A stretch of DNA of 64,000 nt from Burkholderiaceae bacterium (lineage in GTDB: Bacteria > Pseudomonadota > Gammaproteobacteria > Burkholderiales > Burkholderiaceae_C), in assembly GCA_017992055.1 (NCBI GenBank), contig JAGOPK010000016.1:1-64000 (forward strand), read 5' to 3'. Positions 42,113 through 54,817 of the stretch are shown here, in pieces. Under the pieces are notes generated by a model. That model made no database searches. It was not told where the DNA came from and saw nothing but the letters and a program-made list of their open reading frames with translations. Within the stretch, counting starts at the first letter, position 1. Each line of letters opens with the position of its first letter. The position numbers were made by a program, and so were the translations under genes.

Positions 42113-42591
42113 CGGCGTCGCAGGTGGTCAAAGGTGTACAGGAAGCTCTCGCTGCCGCGAGACTGGTGGCACGACTGGCAGCGCGCAGGGTTCTCCGCCA
42201 TGTTCACCGTGCGGTCGGGCTTGAAGGCCTGGAAGTGCCAGTCACCGGTGCGACGGCGCGCGTCGTAGTCCGCGCCCCAGCCTTCACCCTTCTCCATCAC
42301 GAAGTAGCGGAACACCTCGCCGTCCCGGTAGTCGACGAGCACGACATGGGTGCCCGCGGGAATCTCGCGGCCTGCGCGCACCGCATTGATCGCCGCCTGC
42401 GTGGTCAGCATCTGCTCGGTGCTGTCGCCACGCTGGACCGTCGTGTAGTGGACGAGCTTGTCCAGATCCTTCGGGAAGCTCACCCGCGTGCGCTCGGCTG
42501 CGAATGCAACCGCAGCGATGGCCGCCAAGGACGACAGGAGGATGGCGAGCGACAGGCGACGGAGCCGGCGCGAATGCAGACGGGGTGACAT
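42109..42591 (-). CDS. Cytochrome P460-like c-type heme protein
   Basis: 160 residues. An N-terminal Sec signal (LSLAILLSSLAAIAAVAFAA) is followed by a P460 fold: FPKDLDKLVHYTTV, YFVMEKGEGWGADYDARRRTGDWHFQAF, and a C-terminal CxxCH heme site (CQSCH). P460 family members oxidise hydroxylamine or detoxify NO, but many are uncharacterised c-type cytochromes; whether the Lys-heme cross-link Lys is present was not established. ATG at 42591. Coupled to the membrane cytochrome gene, suggesting a two-component electron transfer unit. Confidence 0.85.
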   Translation of the reverse strand: MSPRLHSRRLRRLSLAILLSSLAAIAAVAFAAERTRVSFPKDLDKLVHYTTVQRGDSTEQMLTTQAAINAVRAGREIPAGTHVVLVDYRDGEVFRYFVMEKGEGWGADYDARRRTGDWHFQAFKPDRTVNMAENPARCQSCHQSRGSESFLYTFDHLRRR

Positions 42592-42612
42592 ATGAACTCC
42601 CGGCAAGGCCTG

Positions 42613-44902
<2,290 letters not shown>

Positions 44903-44903
44903 C

Positions 44904-46097
44904 TCATGGCCTCGATGCGGCGGCAATGGCCTGCGTGAGCGCTTCGTCGGCACGTCGGGCGGCATCGGGAACGCCTTCGTCTTCCAGCAACCGAGTCAGT
45001 TGGCGCAGCTGCGAGGCGGTCAGGCCGACGCGCAGGCTGGCCCGCATGTGCGAGCGCAACTGCGCCTCCACGCCGGGGGTGGCCGCCAGCGCACCGACGG
45101 TGGCGAGCTCGCGGCTCTGCCAGTCGAGGTTGTCGCGCTCGAAGATGGCGCCAAACAGATGCGCCTGCAGGAAGCGGTTGATGACGGGGGCGAAGTCGAA
45201 GACGGGACCCTGCACCGGTCCGCCGGAAATCTCCGTCTGGTTCGCCTTGCCGGCAGCGAGCAGTTCGGCCCCGGTGTCCACCGGCCTGCCGGGATCCTGG
45301 CCTGCTGCGTCCTCGATCCCGCGCTGCCTGCGCGCCTCCACGACCTTGAGCAACTCGCCGAGGGCGTTGAGGCTCTTGGGAAAGCCCGCGTAGGCATAGA
45401 GCTGCACCAGGACCTCCTTGGCTTCGCTCACGGTCAGGCCCGCATCCAGGCCGCGGCTCAACGCGGCGCTGAGCCGCGGCATGTCGCTGCTGGCCATGAA
45501 GGCGGCCATCAGCGGGATGGCCTGCTGTCTGGCGGACAGCGTTTCCGATGTGGGTCGTGCGCGCGGTACGAGAGACCGTGCCACGCGGCCGTCCAGGCCG
45601 AGACCGACACCCGCCAGCGCCGCCCGGTAGTCCTCTTCGCTGACCTTGTCGAGCCACGTCACCGAGATGCCGTCATGGCGCTCGGCGATGGCCACATGGG
45701 TCATCGCGTCGTCGGGGCCTGCGCCGTGCCAGTGCCGAACGTTGGGCGCAATGGTGACGACGTCGCCGGGGCGCATCACCCGCGCCGGCTGGCCTTGCTG
45801 CTGCACCAGACCCAGCCCGGCCGTGACGATCAGCGTCTGCCCGAGCGGATGGGTGTGCCAGGCCGTGCGGGCGCGCGCCTCGAAGCTCACGGTGGCGCCA
45901 CCGGCGCGGCCTGGAGCCGGCATCTGGAACGGCGCCGTGATGCGCGCGACGCCGGTGAAGTTCTCGTTCGAGCCGTTGACGGCGGGCGCGGCAGAGACCG
46001 GATGCACCTCGACGGCCGGCGCCGCAGGAGCGGCCAGAGACTGCGCTGCCGCGGTGATGGTGGTGGCGCTGAGGGCCATGCCCAGCAGTGTTTTCAC
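44904..46097 (-). CDS. Exported cupin plus carboxymuconolactone decarboxylase fusion
   Basis: 397 residues. Signal peptide 1-19 (VKTLLGMALSATTITAAAQ). A cupin domain (about 50-145) with metal ligands His81, His83, Gln87 and His122/124 is followed by two CMD-like helical repeats (about 190-275 and 315-390; LTVSEAKEVLVQLYAYAGFPKSLNALGELL). No AhpD CxxC pair is visible, so a peroxiredoxin-reductase role is unlikely. GTG start at 46097 with AGGAGG 7 nt upstream, overlapping the MFS stop (GTGA). Such cupin-CMD proteins occur with aldo/keto reductases in other bacteria; the reaction is unknown. Confidence 0.86.
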   Translation of the reverse strand: MKTLLGMALSATTITAAAQSLAAPAAPAVEVHPVSAAPAVNGSNENFTGVARITAPFQMPAPGRAGGATVSFEARARTAWHTHPLGQTLIVTAGLGLVQQQGQPARVMRPGDVVTIAPNVRHWHGAGPDDAMTHVAIAERHDGISVTWLDKVSEEDYRAALAGVGLGLDGRVARSLVPRARPTSETLSARQQAIPLMAAFMASSDMPRLSAALSRGLDAGLTVSEAKEVLVQLYAYAGFPKSLNALGELLKVVEARRQRGIEDAAGQDPGRPVDTGAELLAAGKANQTEISGGPVQGPVFDFAPVINRFLQAHLFGAIFERDNLDWQSRELATVGALAATPGVEAQLRSHMRASLRVGLTASQLRQLTRLLEDEGVPDAARRADEALTQAIAAASRP

Positions 46098-47524
46098 GAG
46101 AGTGCCTCCTGTTGCCGCGCACGGGCGCGACGTTGCGGTGTGACGATGAGGAACCAGGACACGAGCATCGCCAGGCCGAGCAGCAGCGCCCCAACGTCCA
46201 TCACCGCGGAGATGCGATGGGCGAGGGCTGCGCTGTCCTGGGCGGCAGCGGGCGCCGCGCTGGCGAAGACGAGCACCAGCAACCCCAGCCCCAGCGCGCC
46301 GCCCAGCTGGTGCGCGACATTGACCAGGCCCGATGCGGCACCGGCGTCCTCGCGGCCGACCCCCGCCACACCGGCTGCGGTCAGTGGTGCCAGCAGCAGG
46401 CCCTGGCCCAGGCCGATGAGCAGCATGGGCGGCGCAACGTCCAGCCAGTAGCGGGCATCGGCATCGGCCAGGCCCAGCCACAACAGGCCGAGCACACCGA
46501 GCATCAGTCCGGCGAGCAGCAGTCGCTCGCTGCCGTAGCGGCGCGCCAGCCTGGGCACTGCGATGGCGGAAGCGAAGTTGGGCAGCGTCACCGGAAGAAA
46601 GGCCAGGCCGGCCAGCAAGGGGCGAAGATGCAGCACTCCTTGCAGCAGCTGCGTGGAGAAGAACCAGAAGCCCACCGCGCCCCCGAGGAAGAGCATGCGC
46701 GCCAGGTACGCGCCAGCACGCTCGTGGCTGGCCAGCAGGCGCAACGGAAGGATGGGCTGGCGGACCTTGCGCTCGATCACGACGAAGGCGGCGATCAGCA
46801 GCAGGCCGCCGGCCAGCGCTGCGGACACGAGGCCGTCGTGCCAGCCGACATCGGCGGCACGCACCAGGCCGTAGACCAGCGCCGTCATGCCGAGCGTGGA
46901 GCTGAGCGCGCCACCCAGGTCAAAGTCGCCCGGTTGCGGCTGCGTCTCTGCGATGTGGCGCCTGGCCGCGACGATCAGCAGCGCGCCGATGGGCAGGTTG
47001 ATGAAGAAGCCGGCGCGCCAGGACACCAGGTCGGCGAACAGCCCGCCCAGCACGAGACCCAGCGTGGCGCCCACGCCGGCCGCTGCGGCATACATGGACA
47101 GGGCCCGCGTGCGCGCCGGGCCCTCGGCGAAGTGGGTGGACAGCAGCGCCAGCGTGGACGGTGCCAGCACCGCCGCGCCGGCCCCCTGGACCGCGCGCGC
47201 CGCCAGCAGCCAGCCAGCAGACTGCGCCAGACCGATGGCCATCGACGCCAGAGTGAACAGCGACAAACCGGCAATGAACATGCGCCGCCGGCCCAGGATG
47301 TCGCCGAGGCGGGCACCCAGCAGCAGAAGGCCGCCGAAGGCGAGCGTGTAGGCATTGGTCACCCAGGACAGCTGCGCCGGGCTGAAGCCCAGGCTGGCCT
47401 GGATGCGCGGCAGGCCGGTGATGACGATGGAGATGTCCACCACGATCATCAGGTAGCTGGCCACGATGATCGCCAGCACGCTGCCGGTATGGCGGGTCGG
47501 CGCCTCGGTTGCGGAGATGCTCAT
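46094..47524 (-). CDS. MFS transporter, DHA2-type 14-TM efflux family
   Basis: 476 residues with about 14 hydrophobic segments. Motif A GARLGDILGRRRMF (after TM2) and motif C-like GATLGLVLGGLFADLVSWRAGFFINLPIG are characteristic of DHA2 drug:proton antiporters. Probably exports the compound handled by this operon or a toxic product. ATG at 47524, 9 nt after the aldo/keto reductase gene stop. Confidence 0.9.
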   Translation of the reverse strand: MSISATEAPTRHTGSVLAIIVASYLMIVVDISIVITGLPRIQASLGFSPAQLSWVTNAYTLAFGGLLLLGARLGDILGRRRMFIAGLSLFTLASMAIGLAQSAGWLLAARAVQGAGAAVLAPSTLALLSTHFAEGPARTRALSMYAAAAGVGATLGLVLGGLFADLVSWRAGFFINLPIGALLIVAARRHIAETQPQPGDFDLGGALSSTLGMTALVYGLVRAADVGWHDGLVSAALAGGLLLIAAFVVIERKVRQPILPLRLLASHERAGAYLARMLFLGGAVGFWFFSTQLLQGVLHLRPLLAGLAFLPVTLPNFASAIAVPRLARRYGSERLLLAGLMLGVLGLLWLGLADADARYWLDVAPPMLLIGLGQGLLLAPLTAAGVAGVGREDAGAASGLVNVAHQLGGALGLGLLVLVFASAAPAAAQDSAALAHRISAVMDVGALLLGLAMLVSWFLIVTPQRRARARQQEALS

Positions 47525-47533
47525 GGCCCGGCC

Positions 47534-49495
<1,962 letters not shown>

Positions 49496-49592
49496 CAGCA
49501 CAAGGGTGTTGTCGGCCGTCGGACAGGGAGCGGGGTGCCACAGGACATCGGTGAAGAGTGGCCGCTTCGCAGGATGTCTTTCACCCTTGCCT

Positions 49593-49620
49593 GGGACCGC
49601 AATGGGCCGACAGCGGTCCC
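49593..49620. terminator. Candidate bidirectional hairpin between convergent lysR and araC genes
   Basis: GGGACCGC (49593-49600) and GCGGTCCC (49613-49620) form a perfect 8-bp stem with a 12-nt loop in the 166-nt spacer between the convergent LysR (ends 49495) and AraC (ends 49662) genes. No T-tract, so terminator efficiency is uncertain. Nothing else recognisable in 49496-49661. Confidence 0.4.
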
Positions 49621-49661
49621 GCCCCTCCGCATTCACCCGCTCTCGCCATCGCGCCCCCAGC

Positions 49662-50555
49662 TCAAGGCCCCGCCACCTCCCCCCGCTGCAGTGCCGCCCG
49701 CCAGGCCTGCGGCGGCCAGCCGGCGCGGCGGGCGAAGAAACGGCTGAAGTAAGCCGGATCGTCGAAGCCCAGTTGCTGCGCCACCTCGGCCACGCTGGCC
49801 GGGGTGTAGGCCAGCAGGCGGCGCGCCTCCAGCAGCAGGCGCTCGTGCATCAGCGCCAGTGCCGGCTGGCCGGTGATGGAACGGCAGATGCGGCTCAGGT
49901 GATCAACCGACACGCCCAGTTCGCCGGCATAAAACTCCAGCGGCGGCTGGCGGCGCAGGTGCAGCTCCAGCAGCGCGCGAAAGCGCGCCACCAGGGTGTC
50001 GCGCAGCGCATGGCGGCGGTCCTGCGGCGTGGTCTCGGCCACCTGGCGCAGCACCCAGGTGGCCAGCAGCAGGGCCTGGGCCTGCAGCACCTGGGCGCGG
50101 CCCGGTGCGGCCTGGGCAAACTCGGCCGCCAGCGGCTCGAACAACTGGCGCGGCACATCGCCGGCCGGCAGCAGCGCTTCGGCCGCCAGCACCACCGGCT
50201 GGGCCAGCCGCGCCGCCAGCAGCGGCGCACCCTGCAGGGCCTGCTGCAGCATCGCGCTGGGCACGCTGACCTGCCAGCCGTCGCTGCCCGGATCGAAGTG
50301 CAGGCCATGCACGCAGCCCGGCGCCAGCATCAGCAGCGCCGGCGCCTGCAGCCGCTGCTCGGCATCGTCCAGCGACAGCCGCAGGCCCCCACGCTCCAGC
50401 CACAGAAACTGGTGCAGGCCCTCGTGGCGATGCGGCGGAATCGTCCAAGCGTGCAGCGCGCCGCGCACCGACAGCGGCTCGCAGTGCAGCGCATCGTCGG
50501 GCTGGAAATGCCGCACCTCACGGAAGGCGACGGCCAGCGGCGCGGGGGTGTTCAT
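49662..50555 (-). CDS. AraC-family regulator with cupin sensor domain
   Basis: 297 residues. N-terminal cupin-like sensor (about 25-130; WTIPPHRHEGLHQFLWLERG, LLMLAPGCVHGLHF) and C-terminal AraC double HTH (about 190-290; LEFYAGELGVSVDHLSRICRSITG and ASVAEVAQQLGFDDPAYFSRFFARRAGWPPQAWR). Architecture is like the PobR-type AraC activators of aromatic acid catabolism. ATG at 50555. Divergent from the Bug/ThDP gene pair, which it presumably activates. Confidence 0.9.
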   Translation of the reverse strand: MNTPAPLAVAFREVRHFQPDDALHCEPLSVRGALHAWTIPPHRHEGLHQFLWLERGGLRLSLDDAEQRLQAPALLMLAPGCVHGLHFDPGSDGWQVSVPSAMLQQALQGAPLLAARLAQPVVLAAEALLPAGDVPRQLFEPLAAEFAQAAPGRAQVLQAQALLLATWVLRQVAETTPQDRRHALRDTLVARFRALLELHLRRQPPLEFYAGELGVSVDHLSRICRSITGQPALALMHERLLLEARRLLAYTPASVAEVAQQLGFDDPAYFSRFFARRAGWPPQAWRAALQRGEVAGP

Positions 50556-50658
50556 CGAGGCCGGGAATGTACCGAAGCGAGCGGGAAAGTCCATGGGCAG
50601 AAGCCCCGCACAGGCCCAGCATTGCAGACATCAGAACGACAGACCCCCGGAGACCGAG

Positions 50659-51648
50659 ATGATCCACCGCCGCCGCCTGCTGGCGCTGCCCGCATGGCCT
50701 GCCCTGCTGGGCCTGGCCCCGGCCCAGGCTCCAGCGCAAAGCCTGCCGCCCGTCACCACCATCTGGTCGGGCTTTCCGCCCGGCGGCCTGGGCGACCAGG
50801 TCACGCGGCCGCTGCTGGACCGGCTGAAGACGCGCTGGCCGGGCACGCTGCTGCTGGACAGCAAACCCGGCGCCGGTGGCCGCATCGCCGCCGGCCATGT
50901 CAAGCTGGCCGCACCCGACGGTGCCACGCTGCTGCAGCTGCCCTCGTCGCCGCTGGCGCTGTATCCGCATCTGTATGGCAAGCGCCTGCCCTACGATCCG
51001 CTGGCCGACTTTGTGCCTGTCGCTCCGCTGGTGAGTTACTGCCTGTCGGTGACGGTGGGCCCGGCGGTGCCGGCCGAGGTGCGCACTGTGGCCGACTTCG
51101 TGCGCTGGGTGCGCGCCAATCCGGCCCAGGCGAACTACGGCGTGCCGGCGGCCGGCTCGGCGCCGCACTTCGCCGGCATGATGTTCGAGCGCGCCATGGG
51201 CCTGGACATGAAGAGCGTGCCCTACCGCGGCGGCGCGCCGCTGCTGCAGGACCTGATGGGCGGCCAGGTGCCCGTGGCCTTCAACGTCATCAGCGAGGTG
51301 CTGCCCCATCTGCGCTCGGGCAAGCTGCGCTCGCTGGCCGTCACCAGCGCCCAGCGCTGGCCGGCCCTGGCCGAGGTGCCGACCCTGGTCGAGCTGGGCC
51401 ACAAGGATCTGGTGGTGGTCGAGTACCTGGGCTGGTACGCGCCGGCACGCACGCCGGCCGAGCTGGTGCGGCGGCTGAACGCGGCGGTGCAGGAGGCGCT
51501 GGCCACGCCCGAGATGGCCGAGGTGTTCCAGCGCAACGGCCTGCAGGCGCTGCGCGAGAGCCCCGAGGTGTTTGCCAGCCGGCTGAAGGCCGATCTGGCG
51601 CACTGGGGGCCCATCGTCAAGGCCACCGGCTTCACCCCGGAGGATTGA
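50659..51648 (+). CDS. Bug/TctC-family periplasmic binding receptor
   Basis: 329 residues. Signal peptide with RRR start (MIHRRRLLALPAWPALLGLAPAQAPAQS). Bug features: IWSGFPPGGLGDQVTRPLLDRL, a SKPGAGGRIAAGHVKLAAPDGATLLQ block and GAPLLQDLMGGQVPVAFNVISEVLPHLRSGKLRSLAVTS. ATG at 50659 with CCCGGAGACCGAG upstream. Its stop overlaps the ThDP enzyme start (TGATG), so the two are co-translated and the receptor may sense or import the substrate of that enzyme. Confidence 0.9.
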   Translation: MIHRRRLLALPAWPALLGLAPAQAPAQSLPPVTTIWSGFPPGGLGDQVTRPLLDRLKTRWPGTLLLDSKPGAGGRIAAGHVKLAAPDGATLLQLPSSPLALYPHLYGKRLPYDPLADFVPVAPLVSYCLSVTVGPAVPAEVRTVADFVRWVRANPAQANYGVPAAGSAPHFAGMMFERAMGLDMKSVPYRGGAPLLQDLMGGQVPVAFNVISEVLPHLRSGKLRSLAVTSAQRWPALAEVPTLVELGHKDLVVVEYLGWYAPARTPAELVRRLNAAVQEALATPEMAEVFQRNGLQALRESPEVFASRLKADLAHWGPIVKATGFTPED

Positions 51649-53369
51649 TGAGCGCCACCCCCACCCTGCGCCTGAACGGCGCCCAGGTGCTGGTGCGCCT
51701 GCTGGAAGCCGAAGGCGTGCAGCAGGCCTTCGGTCTGGTGGGCGGCAAGCTGGCGCCGCTGCTGCAGGCGATCTCGCAATCGCGCCTGCAATGGACCGGT
51801 GTGCGCCACGAGGCCGCCGCGCCGATGATGGCCGCCGCCGTGCACGCCCGCAGCGGCGGCCTGGCCCTGGCCCTGGCCGAGATGGGCCCGGGCAGCCTGA
51901 ACCTGGCCGCCGGCACCGGCCTGGCGCGCAACAACCACCTGGCGCTGCTGCTGGTCACCAGCAACCAGCACCGCGCGGCCGCCTATCCGCACCGCGGCAT
52001 GTTCATGGACCTGGACACGCGCGCCGTGCTGGCGCCGCTGACCAAGTGGAATGCCGTGGTGCACGATCTGCGCCGCCTGCCCGAGCTGCTGCGCACGGCG
52101 CTGCGCCAGGCGCTCGGTGGCCGGCCCGGCCCGGTGCACCTGGACATTCCGCAAGACCTGCTGGCCGAGACGCTCGACTGGCCGCTGGCCCTGCTGGAGG
52201 TGCCGCCGTCGGCCTACCGCGCCCTGCACCGGCCGCGCCCGGCCGCCGCGGCGGTGCAGCAGGCCGCGGCCCTGCTGGCCGGCGCGCGGCGCCCCTTGCT
52301 GCTGGCCGGCGGCGGCGTGATCGCCGCCGGTGCCGAGGCTTCGCTGCAGGCCCTGGCCCGGCGCCTGCGGGCCCCGCTGCTGCCCACGCAGATGGCGCTG
52401 GGCCTGGTGGCCAGCAGCAGCCCGGACTTCATCGGCCAGGGCGGGCTGATCGCCGGCCCGGCGGTGCTGCAGGCGCTGCGCCAGGCCGATGTGGTGCTGG
52501 CCGTGGGCTGCCGCTTCTCGTCCTGGCTGTGGGACGAGCAGGGCCCGCTGGTGCGCTCGCCGCAGGCCCTGATCAACCTCAACATCGACGAGCAGGCCCT
52601 GGGCCAGCCGGCCCTGCATGCGCTGGCCCTGCACGGCGACGCACGCGAGGGCCTGCAGGATCTGCTGCAGGCGCTGGAGAACCGGTCCATGAGCGCCGAT
52701 CCCGACTGGCTGCCCGGCCTGCGCCGGCTGCGCCAGGCCGACGAGCAGCAGCTGCAGCAGCTGGCCGATGCACCCAGCGCGCCGGGCCAGGCCATGCATC
52801 CGGCGGCGCTGGCCCATGCCATCGGCCAGGCCCTGCCGGACGACGCGCTGGTGGTCTACGACGGTGGCCACACCACGTTCTGGAGCAACGACCTGACGCC
52901 GGTGCACGAGCCGCGCAGCCGCTTCCACGACCCCGGCATGAGCCAGCTCGGCTTTGGCCTGCCCTATGCGCTGGCGCTGAAGCGCCTGCATCCCGAGCGG
53001 CCGGTGTTCAACCTCACCGGCGACGGCTCCTTCGGCTTCACGCTGCAGGAGCTGGACACCGCGCGCCGTGAAGGCCTGGCGGTGGTGACGGTGGTGCACA
53101 ACAACGCCGCCTGGGGCGTGATCCGTGCCGGCCAGCACAAGGCCGGCTTCGAGTTCGGCAGTGGCCTGGCCGGCACCGACCATGCGGCCATCGCCCGCGG
53201 CTTTGGCTGCCATGGCGAGACCGTGAGCCGGCCCGAAGACCTGGCGCCGGCGCTGCAGCGCGCACTGGCCAGCGGCCTGCCGGCGGTGCTGGACTGCATC
53301 ACCCGCTTCGAGCCCCATCCCTGCATGCCGGCCTTCGGCGCGATGAATCGCGCCGGCTTCGCGCTGTGA
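51648..53369 (+). CDS. ThDP-dependent enzyme (acetolactate synthase/benzoylformate decarboxylase-like)
   Basis: 573 residues with the three-domain POX layout: N-terminal Pyr domain with the cofactor-activating Glu55 ([12 protein letters not shown]), central domain (about 195-340), and PP domain with the ThDP/Mg motif GDGS (458-461) through NN (485-486) and a following AAWG. Typical of 2-keto acid decarboxylases or carboligases. The lack of an FAD-type central motif that I can recognise leaves decarboxylase and synthase equally possible. ATG at 51648 is coupled to the Bug gene. Confidence 0.88.
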   Translation: MSATPTLRLNGAQVLVRLLEAEGVQQAFGLVGGKLAPLLQAISQSRLQWTGVRHEAAAPMMAAAVHARSGGLALALAEMGPGSLNLAAGTGLARNNHLALLLVTSNQHRAAAYPHRGMFMDLDTRAVLAPLTKWNAVVHDLRRLPELLRTALRQALGGRPGPVHLDIPQDLLAETLDWPLALLEVPPSAYRALHRPRPAAAAVQQAAALLAGARRPLLLAGGGVIAAGAEASLQALARRLRAPLLPTQMALGLVASSSPDFIGQGGLIAGPAVLQALRQADVVLAVGCRFSSWLWDEQGPLVRSPQALINLNIDEQALGQPALHALALHGDAREGLQDLLQALENRSMSADPDWLPGLRRLRQADEQQLQQLADAPSAPGQAMHPAALAHAIGQALPDDALVVYDGGHTTFWSNDLTPVHEPRSRFHDPGMSQLGFGLPYALALKRLHPERPVFNLTGDGSFGFTLQELDTARREGLAVVTVVHNNAAWGVIRAGQHKAGFEFGSGLAGTDHAAIARGFGCHGETVSRPEDLAPALQRALASGLPAVLDCITRFEPHPCMPAFGAMNRAGFAL

Positions 53370-53387
53370 GCCGCCACCGCTGAAGCT

Positions 53388-53807
53388 TCAGGTCGCGGCC
53401 GGCCCCACGGCCTTCAGGATGGCGCTGGCGGTGATCAGCTCCTGGCCATCGGCCACCACCTGGCCCTGCATGAACACCAGGCTGGAGGTGGCGCGGGCCA
53501 CGCGGCCGCGGGCTTCGAGGAACTGGCCTTCGCGCCCGGACGACAGGAACTGCGTGTCCAGCTGCACCGTCACGCAGGCGCGGCGGCCCAGGGCCTGCCA
53601 GGCGATGGCGCTCAGCGCATGGTCGATCAGCGTCGTCAGCACGCCGCCATGCACCAGGCCCAGCGGGTTGAGGTGGGCCGGCGCCACACGCAGGCCATAG
53701 GCCCAGCCAGCCTCTTCGCGGCACGTCCACAGCGGGCCGATCAGGCCGACGAAGCCGGGCAGCTCGCGCGGCTTCCAGCCGGCGTCGATCAGGGCGGGTT
53801 CGTCCAT
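53388..53807 (-). CDS. Hot-dog thioesterase (PaaI-like)
   Basis: 139 residues, one hot-dog fold. The active-site region reads LNPLGLVHGGVLTTLIDHALSAIAW, with the HGG..T..D pattern of the PaaI/4HBT-II group. Hydrolyses acyl- or aryl-CoA thioesters, possibly as a release valve for the CoA pathway encoded divergently. ATG at 53807, 2 nt after the IclR stop. Its stop lies in a perfect 10-bp palindrome TGAAGCTTCA (53381-53390) close to the convergent ThDP gene. Confidence 0.9.
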   Translation of the reverse strand: MDEPALIDAGWKPRELPGFVGLIGPLWTCREEAGWAYGLRVAPAHLNPLGLVHGGVLTTLIDHALSAIAWQALGRRACVTVQLDTQFLSSGREGQFLEARGRVARATSSLVFMQGQVVADGQELITASAILKAVGPAAT

Positions 53808-53809
53808 GC

Positions 53810-54631
53810 TCAGCTCCGCGCGGCCAGCAGCTGCGTCAAGGCCTGGGCCTCGGCCTGCAGATCCTTCACCAGGGCCTGGCTCTTGGCGCCCCCCAGCTGG
53901 TCGGCCACGCCGGCGGCGACCAGCGAATGCGTCAGGCGGCCGTGGGCGTCGAACACCGGCACGGCGATCACCGTCACGCCGCTGATGTAGTTGCCCCGGT
54001 CCATGCTGACGCCCTTGCGCCGCACCGCCTCCACCTCCTTGCGCCAGGCCGCCACATCGGGCGGCTGGTCCCAGCGCAGGGCCTTGAAGCGCTGCTCGAC
54101 CTCAGCCTCGGGCAGCTGGGTGTAGGCCGCCACCAGGCGGCCGGTGGCGCTGATCAGCGCCGGAAAGCGGCTGCCCACGTCCACATGCAGGCGAAACGGC
54201 GAACGCGAGCTGGACAGAGCCAGCACCACCATGTGCTCCAGCCCGGTGACCTCGACACCGATGGCGGTGACGTTCCAGTCGGCGGCAATGCGGTCCAGCA
54301 CCGGCTGGGCCAGGGCCGGGAAGGGGCTGCTGTCGATCACGCTGCGCGCCAGCGCCAGCATGCCCACGCCCAGTCCATAGCGCTTGGTTGCAGCGTCCAC
54401 CTTGACCAGGCCCTCGTCCACCAGCACACGCAGGATGTGCAGGCAGGTGCTGGTGACCATGCCCAGCTCCTGCGAGATGGACTTCAGCGTCTGCGGCTGC
54501 GGGCTGCGGCCCAGCAGCCGCAGGATGGCAATGGCGCGGGTCACCGCGGGCACGGCGCGCACCACCGGCGCGGCGCGGCCGGTGCTGGCGGGGGGCTCGG
54601 TCGGGGGGGTATCGGCTGGGGGTCTGGGCAT
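53810..54631 (-). CDS. IclR-family regulator of the acyl-CoA operon
   Basis: 273 residues. A Pro-rich leader (about 1-30), then the IclR winged HTH (about 32-90; TRAIAILRLLGR, LKSISQELGMVTSTCLHILRVLVDEGLV) and an effector domain (about 105-265; FRLHVDVGSRFPALISATGRLVAAY, ISGVTVIAVPVFDAHGRL). ATG at 54631 chosen over an upstream in-frame start that adds 21 Arg/His-rich residues. Divergent from the CoA ligase operon and co-transcribed with the PaaI-like gene. Confidence 0.9.
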   Translation of the reverse strand: MPRPPADTPPTEPPASTGRAAPVVRAVPAVTRAIAILRLLGRSPQPQTLKSISQELGMVTSTCLHILRVLVDEGLVKVDAATKRYGLGVGMLALARSVIDSSPFPALAQPVLDRIAADWNVTAIGVEVTGLEHMVVLALSSSRSPFRLHVDVGSRFPALISATGRLVAAYTQLPEAEVEQRFKALRWDQPPDVAAWRKEVEAVRRKGVSMDRGNYISGVTVIAVPVFDAHGRLTHSLVAAGVADQLGGAKSQALVKDLQAEAQALTQLLAARS

Positions 54632-54732
54632 GTCGCGATTCTCGCGTGGGTGTCGACAGGCCCGCCGAGCATAAGCGGCGGCGGCCGGCACCACGCAAGG
54701 CGTCGTATCGGCGGCACGGCGCCTGGTTCATG

Positions 54733-54768
54733 ATTGTCTATGTACAACTCATAAACGCTATTGACAAT
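54733..54768. promoter_or_regulatory. Divergent control region with inverted ATTGTC/GACAAT half-sites
   Basis: ATTGTC (54733-54738) and GACAAT (54763-54768) are inverted half-sites 24 nt apart in the only AT-rich patch between the IclR and ligase genes. Within it, minus-strand TTGTCA and TACATA spaced by 17 nt could be the iclR promoter, and TTGACA at 54761-54766 a plus-strand -35 with a poor -10. IclR binding here is inference. Confidence 0.45.
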
Positions 54769-54817
54769 TCATGGCGCGGCGCGCAAAGTGCCAGACATCG
54801 GCCCGCTACGCCCCACC

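Noticed and set aside
49996-51648. A 550-codon version of the Bug receptor starting opposite the AraC gene
   Set aside because: The upstream part is antisense shadow; the signal peptide begins at ATG 50659 with a good ribosome site.
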